From the NCBI RefSeq assembly GCF_038003045.1, contig NZ_JBBOOK010000001.1, positions 2,604,001 to 2,668,000 of the forward strand: a stretch of 64,000 nt of DNA, given 5' to 3'. This document shows, piece after piece, positions 8,192 to 16,356 of this stretch (its first letter is position 1; each line of letters begins with the position of its first letter). The translations under genes and the position numbers were made by a program. The notes below the pieces were generated by a model. The model did no database searches. It saw only the letters and a program-made list of their open reading frames with translations, and had not been told where the DNA came from. This stretch comes from Sporosarcina sp. FSL W7-1349. GTDB lineage: Bacteria; Bacillota; Bacilli; Bacillales_A; Planococcaceae.

Positions 8192-8579
8192 GGGAATCAG
8201 TCCTTTTTAAGGATAGCGTGCTCCGGCCTGACAGAATTATACTCATGAAAACCCGCTAAGAGTTGATTCTCCTAACGGGCATCGAATTGCACGATATAAT
8301 CAGCTTGGCAGATGACGATGGGCGAACGCAAGAATCCCGAAACTGGTTCTCCAAGGTTTGAAAGAGTCTTAAGCATTGAACGTTCAGCTTTACATCGTAA
8401 AGAACTTTAAGTCGTAAGATTTGCAGCTTTGAGATGTAAAGTTTGATCTTTCATTTCATAAAATGGACTAATTATTTTAGTTGGTAGTGTGCCGGTTTTG
8501 CTTTTCACCCAGAGAAAGGCCGGCAAAAGAAGGGTCTTGTGGATATCGTTTTCGATTACTCATGCAATTCATATGTTGT
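8192..8579. other. Non-coding gap with short imperfect repeats
   Basis: No gene seen. 8252-8279 is an imperfect hairpin (CCCGCTAAGAG / CTCCTAACGGG). Three similar units of about 17 nt follow at 8386-8402, 8403-8418 and 8425-8441, each of the form rrCTTTrmrtyGTAAag. A GCCGG/CCGGC hairpin near 8490-8527 may terminate the coiled-coil gene on the minus strand. Confidence 0.45.
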
Positions 8580-9209
8580 TTACACGGTGATTTGCGTGAT
8601 GGCGTTCGATTCGGATAGGACGGCGTCTACCTCTGCTTTGAAACTGGATACGCGCTCTTCCCATTCCTCGATCCGTTTGTCAAGATGCAGCGGGTCGATG
8701 AGGACATATTCGTTTCGCTCCATGAATGATTTCGTATGGAGCTCGACCTCCTCTTTTTTCGCATGCTCTTTATTGCCCAAAATGGCAGTCAGATACTCTT
8801 CCAACCGCTTGGGCAAAGACTCGTTCTCTTTTGTCAATTTATTGATAGCCGTCCGGCGCGCCGCTACCATGGACGCAAGCAGCCATTCTTCGTTCTGGAT
8901 GGATGCCTTCCGCTCGATCGCTTTGGCAACCGTCATCGACTCGCCTGCCACTACGACTTCCGTGACGGCATTAGATTGGACGATGGCGTCTTTGATACGG
9001 TTCCGCCGTTCAATTAGGGAAACGGCTTTGTCGAAACCGGCTTGTATCGTTTTTTCATAGTCCGCCACGGAAAGTCCGTTGATCTTCTGTGCGGATTTCC
9101 GATCGGTCGCAATGTAATCCGCCTCTCCGATCACCTTGGTAATTCGATCATTCAAGGTTTTCAGTTCGGACAAGGCACGATGGATCGACATCGTTTGAGT
9201 AGTAGTCAT
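8580..9209 (-). CDS. Coiled-coil protein of unknown function
   Basis: A 209-residue soluble, strongly charged, alpha-helical protein (ALSELKTLNDRITKVIGEAD at the N-terminus, a central IERRNRIKDAI segment, EEWEERVSSFKAEVD near the C-terminus). No signal peptide or membrane segment. The overall look is that of a phage- or defence-associated structural helper, but I cannot assign a family. It is a single gene divergent from the CHY zinc-finger gene. Start ATG 9209 follows a GGAGG site. Confidence 0.6.
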   Translation of the reverse strand: MTTTQTMSIHRALSELKTLNDRITKVIGEADYIATDRKSAQKINGLSVADYEKTIQAGFDKAVSLIERRNRIKDAIVQSNAVTEVVVAGESMTVAKAIERKASIQNEEWLLASMVAARRTAINKLTKENESLPKRLEEYLTAILGNKEHAKKEEVELHTKSFMERNEYVLIDPLHLDKRIEEWEERVSSFKAEVDAVLSESNAITQITV

Positions 9210-9259
9210 CTGGATTCCTCCAATCGCTATCTTGTAATTCTATCATTTTTGAATGGGCG

Positions 9260-9598
9260 GTGCTAGATTTGTTAATCAAAGGACATGAGGTACGGGGACG
9301 GCAAGTGGACGAGGAAACACGCTGTGTCCATTACCATACCGAAATCGATCGGATTGCGATCAGATTCCATTGTTGCGGGATATATTATCCTTGCTATGAA
9401 TGCCATCAGGAGATCGGTTGTGGGCAGCCGGATGTGTGGCCAAAGGAAAGGTTCGGGGAAAAAGCAATCCTCTGCGGAGCATGCGGGCATGAACTGACCA
9501 TTGCGGAATACCTTGAATGCAAGTCGGAATGCCCACAGTGCTCTGCCCCCTTCAACCCGGGATGCAATCTGCATCGGCATTTGTATTTTAAGAAATGA
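9260..9598 (+). CDS. CHY zinc-finger protein
   Basis: A 112-residue protein with a CHY-type zinc-finger layout: CVHYHTEID, FHCCGIYYPCYECH, ILCGACGHEL and CPQCSAPFNPGC supply Cys/His ligands for several zinc ions. In eukaryotes this fold precedes RING domains; the bacterial stand-alone form is a small conserved protein of unknown role. The GTG at 9260 is used but has only a weak ribosome site; a nearby in-frame TTG is possible. Confidence 0.8.
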   Translation: MLDLLIKGHEVRGRQVDEETRCVHYHTEIDRIAIRFHCCGIYYPCYECHQEIGCGQPDVWPKERFGEKAILCGACGHELTIAEYLECKSECPQCSAPFNPGCNLHRHLYFKK

Positions 9599-9870
9599 AA
9601 AAAGGCCACTACGTTTGGGAGTAACGGGTTCGGTTGTTGGGGAGAAAAACGCTATTGACAGAGTAAATATCATATCAATTGCATATGTTTCAACAGCGAA
9701 TTAACGATATGAATTGCAAATAAAAATGCTCAGAAGTCTAAGCGTTTTTTTACGTATATTTACTAACCTTTATTTCACGAAAGCAGCCGTTCGTGGAAGA
9801 TTGGTTTCTTGATCCACCATGTAGCTTATTCTACTAAGAACCTGTGGTACCATCATCTTGATTATGTGTG
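9599..9870. other. AT-rich gap with a hairpin
   Basis: No gene seen. A weak terminator-like hairpin (AAAATGCT ... AGCGTTTTTTT) sits near 9724-9752. Two similar words, ATATCAATTGCATATG and ATATGAATTGCAAATA, lie about 37 nt apart just before it. GC content drops here and stays low to about 12.3 kb. Confidence 0.4.
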
Positions 9871-10611
9871 TTAATTAAGCTTTAATGAAATAGAATTTGA
9901 TTCTTGAGTTACAATGATATCTTGCTGTTCAGAATGTCCATCTGCATATTTTACATTTACTTTAATGATAATATCATCACCTATTACTTCATTGCCGTCA
10001 TGAGGAATTGCAAGAGTATATTTATGTTTTTCCTGTTCATTATAGTTAACTTTATAGGTATTCCCTAAATCCTTTATACCCTCATATACATCCGAACCAG
10101 GCACACCAGTAATGAAATTTATCTTTTCCGATCTTAACCATTCACTGTCTGCATACTCTTTAGATGTAAATGTAACATCCTCAATAAACTTGCCTTCGCT
10201 TAAGGTATAAGTAATTGAGTCGATCTGTTCTCCAGTTATCTTGAGTCTAACATTTGTAAAAATTAAATTAGCTCCATCACCACTTATACTTATAGTACCT
10301 AATCTATCTTCTGTTGCTAATTCAATAGTAGCTTCTTCTGATGTAATAGTTGTATTAAACTGTTTCCCATCGTCACTCAATGCATAAGCTGTGATTGCAA
10401 AATTTGCGACTTGGAGCTCTCCATTCTTATTAAAATATGGCATGCCTATCATAATAGATAAAAAGATCCCAAATGCACATGCTACCGAAATCCACCTTTT
10501 ATAATTCACTTGAACCGATTTTTTCTTTCCCATATTCTCTTTCACACGATCTTCCATAGCTTTTGACATTTCAATAGAAGTAACAGCATCTTTGATCTTC
10601 TCAAAGTCCAT
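9871..10611 (-). CDS. Putative membrane anti-sigma factor
   Basis: A 246-residue protein with a short cytoplasmic N-terminus (residues 1-38), one membrane segment (WISVACAFGIFLSIMIGMPYF) and an extracellular beta-rich region. This is the usual layout of anti-sigma factors paired with ECF sigmas. There is no HxxxCxxC zinc motif, unlike the second anti-sigma in the window. It overlaps the sigma gene by 11 nt, so translational coupling is likely. Codons are visibly AT-rich compared with neighbours. Confidence 0.65.
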   Translation of the reverse strand: MDFEKIKDAVTSIEMSKAMEDRVKENMGKKKSVQVNYKRWISVACAFGIFLSIMIGMPYFNKNGELQVANFAITAYALSDDGKQFNTTITSEEATIELATEDRLGTISISGDGANLIFTNVRLKITGEQIDSITYTLSEGKFIEDVTFTSKEYADSEWLRSEKINFITGVPGSDVYEGIKDLGNTYKVNYNEQEKHKYTLAIPHDGNEVIGDDIIIKVNVKYADGHSEQQDIIVTQESNSISLKLN

Positions 10612-11101
10612 ATTTATTCTCCTTTCGATATCTTTCTCGAAGAAGCTCTCTTCCCCGTTGTAACCGCTTTTTCACTGCTGATGTAGTAATAGTAAGGATT
10701 TTCGCTATTTCATCGACTTTATAGCCCTCCACATAATGAAGTAACAATACAACTTTATGTTTAGTTGGCAATTTCATTAGATGATCAAGTAAACCGTTGT
10801 TTTTATCATTCTTAGAATATAGCTGTAAATCATTGATATCTATATGTTTACGAATAATATTGTACCTTCTCATATTCTTGCAGCGATTCGTGGCAATCTT
10901 TATTAACCATGCTTTCTCATGTTCTGAATCGTTAAAAGTTGGAGATTTCGTTAGATAAGTAATAAAAGTATCTTGTACGACATCTTCTGCATCTTTCTCA
11001 TTGCATAAAATAACAAGACAAATACTAAATAGCATATTGCCATATGTATCAACAATTCGCTCTACATCTAGTTCAGCCGACCAAACTACTTGTTGCAACA
11101 T
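10601..11101 (-). CDS. ECF RNA polymerase sigma factor
   Basis: A 166-residue sigma-70 family protein of ECF size. Region 2 is seen as ILCNEKDAEDVVQDTFITYL (about residues 31-50) and region 4 as LPTKHKVVLLLHYVEGYKVDEIA ... TTSAVKKRLQRGRELL. It should direct polymerase to its own operon and a few extracytoplasmic-stress genes. Probably held inactive by the membrane protein encoded immediately downstream. It sits in an AT-rich patch. Confidence 0.88.
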   Translation of the reverse strand: MLQQVVWSAELDVERIVDTYGNMLFSICLVILCNEKDAEDVVQDTFITYLTKSPTFNDSEHEKAWLIKIATNRCKNMRRYNIIRKHIDINDLQLYSKNDKNNGLLDHLMKLPTKHKVVLLLHYVEGYKVDEIAKILTITTSAVKKRLQRGRELLRERYRKENKYGL

Positions 11102-11194
11102 TCCTCAACTCCTTTCACTACTAACACACTTGAAGAAACCAAATGGTGACTTTTTGTTTTAGAAAAAAACATCCTATATAAAACGTACTAAAGA

Positions 11195-11331
11195 AGTGGA
11201 GATTACCAGCCAACCGTTGCTTTCCGTTCCAGGCGGACGCTTTCCGCGGGCACGGCTTCAATCTCCTCGTCGCTGCGCTCCTGCGGGGCTTTCAGCTCGT
11301 GCTGTTCCCGCTGGAGTCGCCGCCTTCCACT
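11195..11331. repeat. Dispersed ~137-bp Bacillales repeat
   Basis: A GC-rich non-coding element in an AT-rich setting, bounded by AGTGGA and TCCACT. The inner words GCTTTCCGCGGGC, CTCCTCGTCGCTGCGCTCC and AGCTCGTGCTGTTCCCGCTGG are ones I recognise from repeats scattered in Bacillales genomes. It lies between the sigma operon and an orphan secreted-protein gene. No coding potential; a MITE-like or structured-RNA nature is possible. Confidence 0.65.
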
Positions 11332-11523
11332 ACAAGCAACTGGAGCCACCCATTACAAATCATTAGTTCGTTCTATATAGTCAATATGTACCTCGTTCAG
11401 CACAGTAATGGAACAACAAATATTTGAAATCGCACTCTAATTAGGAAAATATTAGCACAACGACTGACATAAGTAATTTTTATTATTCCGGTATTCAAAT
11501 ATTCAACAAATGCACCCGTTAGT

Positions 11524-11979
11524 TCAACAAGGTTTTAGTATTTTTTCAAGTACAATAGGACCCGTTCTCTTTGTCGTTGTATTAACTGTCCGAACTTTGA
11601 TACGAGTAGGTCGCATTACAGGAGAAACTTCATCCAGGTTCCCAGCCCAAGTAGTTTCTCCATATTTAGTTAAAGGGGACAACGAGAAAATCCAACTTAT
11701 TTCCTTCGGAATATATGCTAATACTTCATAACCATCATAATCCCCAAAGTTGGACGGTTCTGGTAAATGAAGTGCATGAACACTAAGACTTGTCCGTTCA
11801 TCATTAAACTTTCTTTCAATATTATAAATCAGTGCTACTCCTCTGGCATTTTTAGGTACGTTTTTTGTTGGTTCAAGTATTGCTGAACAAGGTGGCAACT
11901 CTTCAATTTTATTCTCAGAATGGGTTTGTGAAGGAAGAATTACTAAAATGAAGATAAGGCTAAAAAGCAATTTTTTCAT
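11524..11979 (-). CDS. Secreted protein of unknown function
   Basis: A 151-residue protein with a clear Sec signal peptide (KKLLFSLIFILVILPSQTHS, residues 2-21), then a polar domain with two cysteines (PPCSAI near 30 and the penultimate-position Cys near 151) that might form a disulphide. No family recognised. Single gene in the AT-rich patch. Confidence 0.55.
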   Translation of the reverse strand: MKKLLFSLIFILVILPSQTHSENKIEELPPCSAILEPTKNVPKNARGVALIYNIERKFNDERTSLSVHALHLPEPSNFGDYDGYEVLAYIPKEISWIFSLSPLTKYGETTWAGNLDEVSPVMRPTRIKVRTVNTTTKRTGPIVLEKILKPC

Positions 11980-12289
11980 TTCTGATTCTCCTTAAATTTG
12001 TTTAATATCATTATCCCCCAAAACACCATATTTATTGTATTTCAATTGTTCCTTGTTGAACTATCCTGCTTCGTTAGTTGAAGAACATCACTTTACAATC
12101 TTTAATTTATTCGAGCATAGCTTCCCCATTTTCCTTCTACAAATATTTTTCTTACTAATATCCAATTAACAATTGTTTTAACAATGGAATTCACAAAGTC
12201 ACATAAATTTATGCGATGCTGCTACTTCACGTGCTAATTGTGGTCAGTTTGTCTATATAAAGAATCTAAGTGTTGATACAACAAAAAAA
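11980..12289. other. AT-rich gap, nothing seen
   Basis: No gene, repeat or convincing promoter was found between the secreted-protein gene and the terminator that follows the next operon. Confidence 0.4.
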
Positions 12290-12320
12290 GGGACACCAAT
12301 TCATATCCGAATTGTGTCCC
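12290..12320 (-). terminator. Terminator downstream of lipoprotein gene
   Basis: GGGACACcAATTC and GAATTGTGTCCC arms around a 5-6 nt loop, followed on the minus strand by seven T. It lies about 70 nt after the lipoprotein stop codon. Confidence 0.8.
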
Positions 12321-12390
12321 CGAACACTATGTTTTTTATTGTTTTCTCCCTAACAACCGAACTCGTTAGTTTAGGAGCGATCCTCTTTTA

Positions 12391-12852
12391 TTACATCCCG
12401 ACACCATCAAAGCTAGTTTCCTCCCCATTGACTTCCAAGAGAAGCGTGTCGTAGGATCGGTCTTTTTGAATCCGATAGAGCACCGCTGATTTCGGCTCGA
12501 TCTCCGTAGAGTCCTCGGCGATCCGACTTTCTTGGATAGAAAGTTTTAACACATCTTGCTGTGCGTCAATTTGAAGATCAGAGAAATGAATAGTGGTCTC
12601 TCCCGATTCGGCTATACTTCCATTCAAGAACAGGTAGTATGTGTCCTCCCCATCCATGAACAAATAATAACCATTGTCCTTCCGTACTTTATGAATAAAT
12701 TCCTGGACATCGGCTCCGACACTGTTCAGTTCGACTTCCGTATAATCCAGCTCTTTGCCGCATCCAGCCAACAGAAGGAATAAAAAGCAGATGGATGCAA
12801 ATCGCGTATTGATCCCCTCACTTCCGTTTAAACCACTTTTCGCATAATTCAT
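12391..12852 (-). CDS. Putative lipoprotein, unknown function
   Basis: A 153-residue protein with a lipobox (LFLLLAGC, Cys about residue 31) and an acidic, beta-rich remainder. The only in-frame ATG, at 12852, gives a long polar lead before the signal core and overlaps the upstream gene by 35 nt. A GAGGGG ribosome-like site about 40 nt further in has no ATG/GTG/TTG behind it, so the real start is uncertain. Probably co-transcribed with the membrane protein gene before it. Confidence 0.55.
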   Translation of the reverse strand: MNYAKSGLNGSEGINTRFASICFLFLLLAGCGKELDYTEVELNSVGADVQEFIHKVRKDNGYYLFMDGEDTYYLFLNGSIAESGETTIHFSDLQIDAQQDVLKLSIQESRIAEDSTEIEPKSAVLYRIQKDRSYDTLLLEVNGEETSFDGVGM

Positions 12853-13030
12853 GGAAGGTAAGATTCGTCGTGAAAATGACGTACCATAAGAATAGAAGAA
12901 GGATGACAGTCAGCATTCTGGGCTGCCCTTCCACTGCAACCTGCATTGGGACAATGTAGAAAATACCCGTCAAACCTAAAGTGATGGAAAACAGTTCGAT
13001 ATAAAACCGTAATTTTAGAAAATCCATCAC
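12818..13030 (-). CDS. Small membrane protein, unknown function
   Basis: A 70-residue protein with two hydrophobic segments (FSITLGLTGIFYIVPM and LTVILLLFLWYVIFTTN) and a basic C-terminus. GTG at 13030 and ATG at 13027 are both possible behind an AGGAGC site. First gene of a probable two-gene unit with the lipoprotein. Confidence 0.55.
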   Translation of the reverse strand: MMDFLKLRFYIELFSITLGLTGIFYIVPMQVAVEGQPRMLTVILLLFLWYVIFTTNLTFHELCEKWFKRK

Positions 13031-13188
13031 GCATCGCTCCTAATGTGTTTTGGAAGAGTTAATCACATATGAAGTTTATGTTTTGAATCAGCATTATACC
13101 ATTGTTCATTTAGCATACTATACGATTAGTAATATTTCTACTTAATTTCCAATATACGGATTAATAAAAACCTTAGCTGTCCGTTACG

Positions 13189-14391
13189 TCAATTTTCCAC
13201 CATGCCGTTTTGTCGAATCGCCTTGACAAAGTAGGGTTCCTTCCTAGCAACTACAGCCCCAGCAGCAATAATAAGAGCAACACTTGCAATCCAGGCGAGA
13301 GATGTCATATTTTGCAGCAACATGCCATCCGCTCCTCCAAAAATAATGGAATAATAACCATCTGCCCCATAAGTAGCTGGTAGTAAGGCAGAGAGTGTGC
13401 GATATCCGCTTGAAAGCAAATCTCTCGAGATGAGCACACCCGACGTTACAAGCTGAAGGGAGAGTGCCAGAATATTAAACGCCATCCCATAATTGCCAAA
13501 CAAGTACACGAAGACTTGAGCAAATAGGAGGAAGGTCAGGAACATAACGCTTTGAAACAAATACACCAGATATAGCGGCTCCTTCATTTCAACACTGAAC
13601 AGGTGCATTAACCCGATCGTTAGCAAAGGCAGCAGAAAAGCGACAGTAACATTGATCAGCTGTCTGCCGAGAAACAGGCTCCACTTGGAGTGGGCCGTCC
13701 GGAGAAACGAGGAGGCTTCGTGAATTTGCATGATCATGACCATCGCACCGACAAAGGAAGAGATGATCACCATAAGCGGAACAAGATTGGCTGAAAATTC
13801 GCTATCTTCGTTTGGTTTCTTAATATTTTTTTTAACCGGTTCAGTTTCCAAAGCGGACAATAGCGATTGAACCTCCGCGGCTATGCCTTGTGCAGTTGGC
13901 TGGTCGAGCGGCAACTGTTGCAATTGTTGTGTGATGACTGCGGCTCCCGCTGCAGTCTGCTTGGCGAATACATTTGCATTTAGCTCGTTTGTCACTTGGT
14001 TGGTCGCCTGCTCCATAATCGATTTACTGAAAATCGGGCTGGCTTGGTTGATCCAATAATAAATAAATGGTTGCTTCCCTTCTTGTAATGTAGTCATAAA
14101 ATGGGAAGGTATCTGAATAACCATTTCCGTTTCCCGTTTGTTCATTTCCTCTAGTGCTTCATCCAATTGAGAGTGCACCTTCACTTGAAAAGGAAGACCT
14201 TGCTGCAAAGCAGTTGCAACCTCCCCCGTTCCATCTTCATCTACAATGCTGACAGACAATTGGTCTGTACGATCCTGCACCCCCATGTAAGCGGTCAGCC
14301 AGACAGCGAAGAAAATGAGTTGAAATAAAATGGCTGCGGAGATGCCGATGTACGTCCCTCTCACTTTAAGTAATGCTTTTAACCCTTTCAT
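13189..14391 (-). CDS. ABC-2 type permease, YhgE/Pip-like
   Basis: A 400-residue membrane protein: a membrane segment near residues 15-37, a large extracellular domain (about 40-200) and five to six membrane segments in the C-terminal half. The layout matches ABC-2 / YhgE-Pip-like export permeases. No ATPase gene is adjacent, which is common for this subgroup. The ATG at 14391 is preferred to the GTG at 14400 because AAGGAAGG is only correctly spaced for the former. A TetR-type operator lies in front. Likely role: export of a toxic or membrane-active compound; the substrate is unknown. Confidence 0.75.
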   Translation of the reverse strand: MKGLKALLKVRGTYIGISAAILFQLIFFAVWLTAYMGVQDRTDQLSVSIVDEDGTGEVATALQQGLPFQVKVHSQLDEALEEMNKRETEMVIQIPSHFMTTLQEGKQPFIYYWINQASPIFSKSIMEQATNQVTNELNANVFAKQTAAGAAVITQQLQQLPLDQPTAQGIAAEVQSLLSALETEPVKKNIKKPNEDSEFSANLVPLMVIISSFVGAMVMIMQIHEASSFLRTAHSKWSLFLGRQLINVTVAFLLPLLTIGLMHLFSVEMKEPLYLVYLFQSVMFLTFLLFAQVFVYLFGNYGMAFNILALSLQLVTSGVLISRDLLSSGYRTLSALLPATYGADGYYSIIFGGADGMLLQNMTSLAWIASVALIIAAGAVVARKEPYFVKAIRQNGMVEN

Positions 14392-14410
14392 AATGAACAC
14401 CTTCCTTGTT

Positions 14411-14428
14411 TGTAAGTACTTACTTGCA
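14411..14428. promoter_or_regulatory. TetR operator copy 2
   Basis: TGTAAGTACTTACTTGCA, matching the operator at the regulator's own promoter at 16 of 18 positions. It lies 20 nt before the permease start codon, between the regulator and its presumed target. Confidence 0.75.
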
Positions 14429-14446
14429 TACTGCTTAAAATTTTTT

Positions 14447-15028
14447 CTAGGGAGTGATACCCCTAGAAAAAATAGTAATGCTCGTTTTTAACAATTCCTC
14501 AATTTTCTTCTCCGTCACTTTTGATTCAAACTTTGCAGTGGATATGAAATGGCCAAAGTTAAGTGCAATAAACGACATCGCAACCGCCTCTTCATCCAAT
14601 TCCGCTAGCAGCTTCCTGCGTTTCAACTCCGCAAAATAAGCCATGAGCTCCCCTTTAATAAAGCGCGGGACCTGTGCGATTTCCTCATCGATTTCTGGAA
14701 AAGCACCTGCTTCTTTAAAAGCGATCATCACAAAGTCTTTAATGGATAACATGTAACGGAGATATTCATGGGCGAAGCGGAGTAAATCTTCTTCCAATTC
14801 ATACGTCACTTCAAGTTGGATTGTTTTTTGCAGAATCGGGCCGTACGAAAATTTACGGACGATGGCCTGCAAAATACCATGTTTGTTTCCGAAATGACGA
14901 AAGACGGTCACCTCATTGACACCGGCCAGCTCAGCGATGGACCTGGTCGTAGCCGCCGCATAGCCCTTTTCACTGATCAATTGGATAGCGGCGTCCACTA
15001 TGCGGTCCCCTGTCGATTGTGTTGACAA
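14447..15028 (-). CDS. TetR/AcrR family repressor
   Basis: A 193-residue regulator: an N-terminal TetR helix-turn-helix (DRIVDAAIQLISEKGYAAAT followed by SIAELAGVNEVTVFRHF) and a C-terminal ligand-binding/dimer domain. I choose the TTG at 15028, which has GGGAG 9 nt upstream and gives family-typical length. The upstream ATG at 15067 would lie inside the predicted -10 element, upstream of the transcript start. The regulator gene precedes the permease gene on the same strand and an almost identical palindrome lies in front of each, so autorepression plus permease control is likely. Confidence 0.85.
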   Translation of the reverse strand: MSTQSTGDRIVDAAIQLISEKGYAAATTRSIAELAGVNEVTVFRHFGNKHGILQAIVRKFSYGPILQKTIQLEVTYELEEDLLRFAHEYLRYMLSIKDFVMIAFKEAGAFPEIDEEIAQVPRFIKGELMAYFAELKRRKLLAELDEEAVAMSFIALNFGHFISTAKFESKVTEKKIEELLKTSITIFSRGITP

Positions 15029-15048
15029 TAACTTCAGCTCCCACGGAA

Positions 15049-15066
15049 TGCAAGTAGTTACTTGCA
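15049..15066. promoter_or_regulatory. TetR operator copy 1
   Basis: A perfect palindrome TGCAAGTAGTTACTTGCA with 8-bp arms. It begins right at the regulator's -10 and covers the predicted transcript start, an ideal place for autorepression. Confidence 0.8.
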
Positions 15067-15094
15067 TCCTAACATCCCCTTTTCTTAAATGCAA
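15066..15094 (-). promoter_or_regulatory. Promoter of tetR gene
   Basis: Minus strand: TTGCAT (15089-15094), 17-nt spacer, TAGGAT (15066-15071) with an upstream TG (extended -10). The predicted +1 is around 15059, inside the operator and downstream of the ATG at 15067, which argues against that ATG as start. Confidence 0.6.
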
Positions 15095-15146
15095 GTGTTT
15101 TTCCAAATGGTCAGGAATTTGATGCTACAAAACCTTCACAGTACAT

Positions 15147-15181
15147 AAAAATCCCACCCCCTTAAAAAGAGAGTGGGTTGG
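15147..15181 (-). terminator. Terminator of AI-2E permease gene
   Basis: A CCCAC / GTGGG hairpin with ATTTTT following on the minus strand, just after the permease stop codon. Confidence 0.65.
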
Positions 15182-15190
15182 ATAGCCAGT

Positions 15191-16270
15191 CTACACCGTC
15201 TTCGTCGCCGCAAGCTTGATTTCTTTCCGGCGCGCATAGACGTTTTTCACGATGGCTTTGCCGACCGCGTAAGTAGGAATGGCCAAGATGATGCCGAGAA
15301 AGCCGGCGATATTTCCTGCCGCCAGGATGACCGTGATAACGGTAAGCGGGTGGATATCGAGTGATTTCCCCATAACATTTGGCGTGATTAGATTACTTTC
15401 AATCTGCTGGGCAACCAATGTGACGATGGCCACACCAATGATCAATTTCGGCTCTTGAATCAGCGCGATGATCAGCGCGGGCGCCACCCCGATCCACGGC
15501 CCGAGGAATGGGATCAGATTCATGAACAGATTGAAGAATGCCAGTAACAGTGCGTACTCTAATCCGATGGCCCAATAGCCGATAAATAACAGTATTGCCA
15601 ATAACGCACTGATCAGCAATTGTCCTTGGATATATGAACGGAGCACGGTGTCAATGTCATGCAATGTTTTGCGGACCCATTCCCGGCTTTCTCCTGAAAA
15701 GAAGTTGTAAACGAATGGCGCGAGCTTTTCATGGTCCTTCAACATGAAGATGAAGAAAAACGGGACGAGTACAAGAAGGAACATCGCTTGGAAGAAGGAC
15801 TGCAAAAATTGAACAATCCATTTCGTAAATTTAACTGCGATGGATTGGACGGAATCAGCTGCACTGTCAATAGATTCTTGCAATTTTGGAGGCAGATCCT
15901 CTTTTTGTTGCAACGCAATGTCTTTGATGTAATCGACTTCTTTGGCAATGGCAGGGGCATTCTCCACAAGTGTATTCACCTGTTCTGTAACGGGTGGACC
16001 GACAACGGAGCCGAATCCCCAGATGACAAGCACCAACCCGATGAGAATGGATAAAATGCTTCCCCAACGCGGCACTTTTTTACTTTCTAAAAACCGCTGA
16101 ATCGGTTCGGTAGCATAATAAAGAACCCCGCCAAGCAGCAGCGGCAAGAAAATCGCTTTAGCGATAATGACGATCGGAGCGAAAATACTATTTATTTCCA
16201 TAAAATACTTAATGATGAGCAATGCCAGCAGGATTCCCACTCCGACCTGGAACCATAATTTCTTCGTCAC
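15191..16270 (-). CDS. AI-2E family transporter
   Basis: A 359-residue polytopic membrane protein of the AI-2E (UPF0118) family, with about eight membrane segments: two near the N-terminus, a cytoplasmic-extracellular helical region (about 85-140), then the conserved block with GYWAIGLEYALLLAFFNLFMNLIPFLGPWIG and VMGKSLDIHP. Family members include autoinducer-2 exporters and Na+/H+ antiporter-like proteins, so the substrate is open. Single gene with its own terminator. Confidence 0.88.
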   Translation of the reverse strand: MTKKLWFQVGVGILLALLIIKYFMEINSIFAPIVIIAKAIFLPLLLGGVLYYATEPIQRFLESKKVPRWGSILSILIGLVLVIWGFGSVVGPPVTEQVNTLVENAPAIAKEVDYIKDIALQQKEDLPPKLQESIDSAADSVQSIAVKFTKWIVQFLQSFFQAMFLLVLVPFFFIFMLKDHEKLAPFVYNFFSGESREWVRKTLHDIDTVLRSYIQGQLLISALLAILLFIGYWAIGLEYALLLAFFNLFMNLIPFLGPWIGVAPALIIALIQEPKLIIGVAIVTLVAQQIESNLITPNVMGKSLDIHPLTVITVILAAGNIAGFLGIILAIPTYAVGKAIVKNVYARRKEIKLAATKTV

Positions 16271-16317
16271 TGTTTCACTTCCTTTTATGTATGCCGTTTA
16301 TTCAAAGCAACTACACA

Positions 16318-16339
16318 CTATCCGTTGTTATACGGATAG
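16318..16339. other. Intergenic palindrome
   Basis: CTATCCG and CGGATAG flank TTGTTATA, giving a 7-bp stem between the NTPase and AI-2E permease genes. It lacks a T tract, so termination is uncertain. Confidence 0.45.
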
Positions 16340-16356
16340 CATCGGAAATGGTTTCA

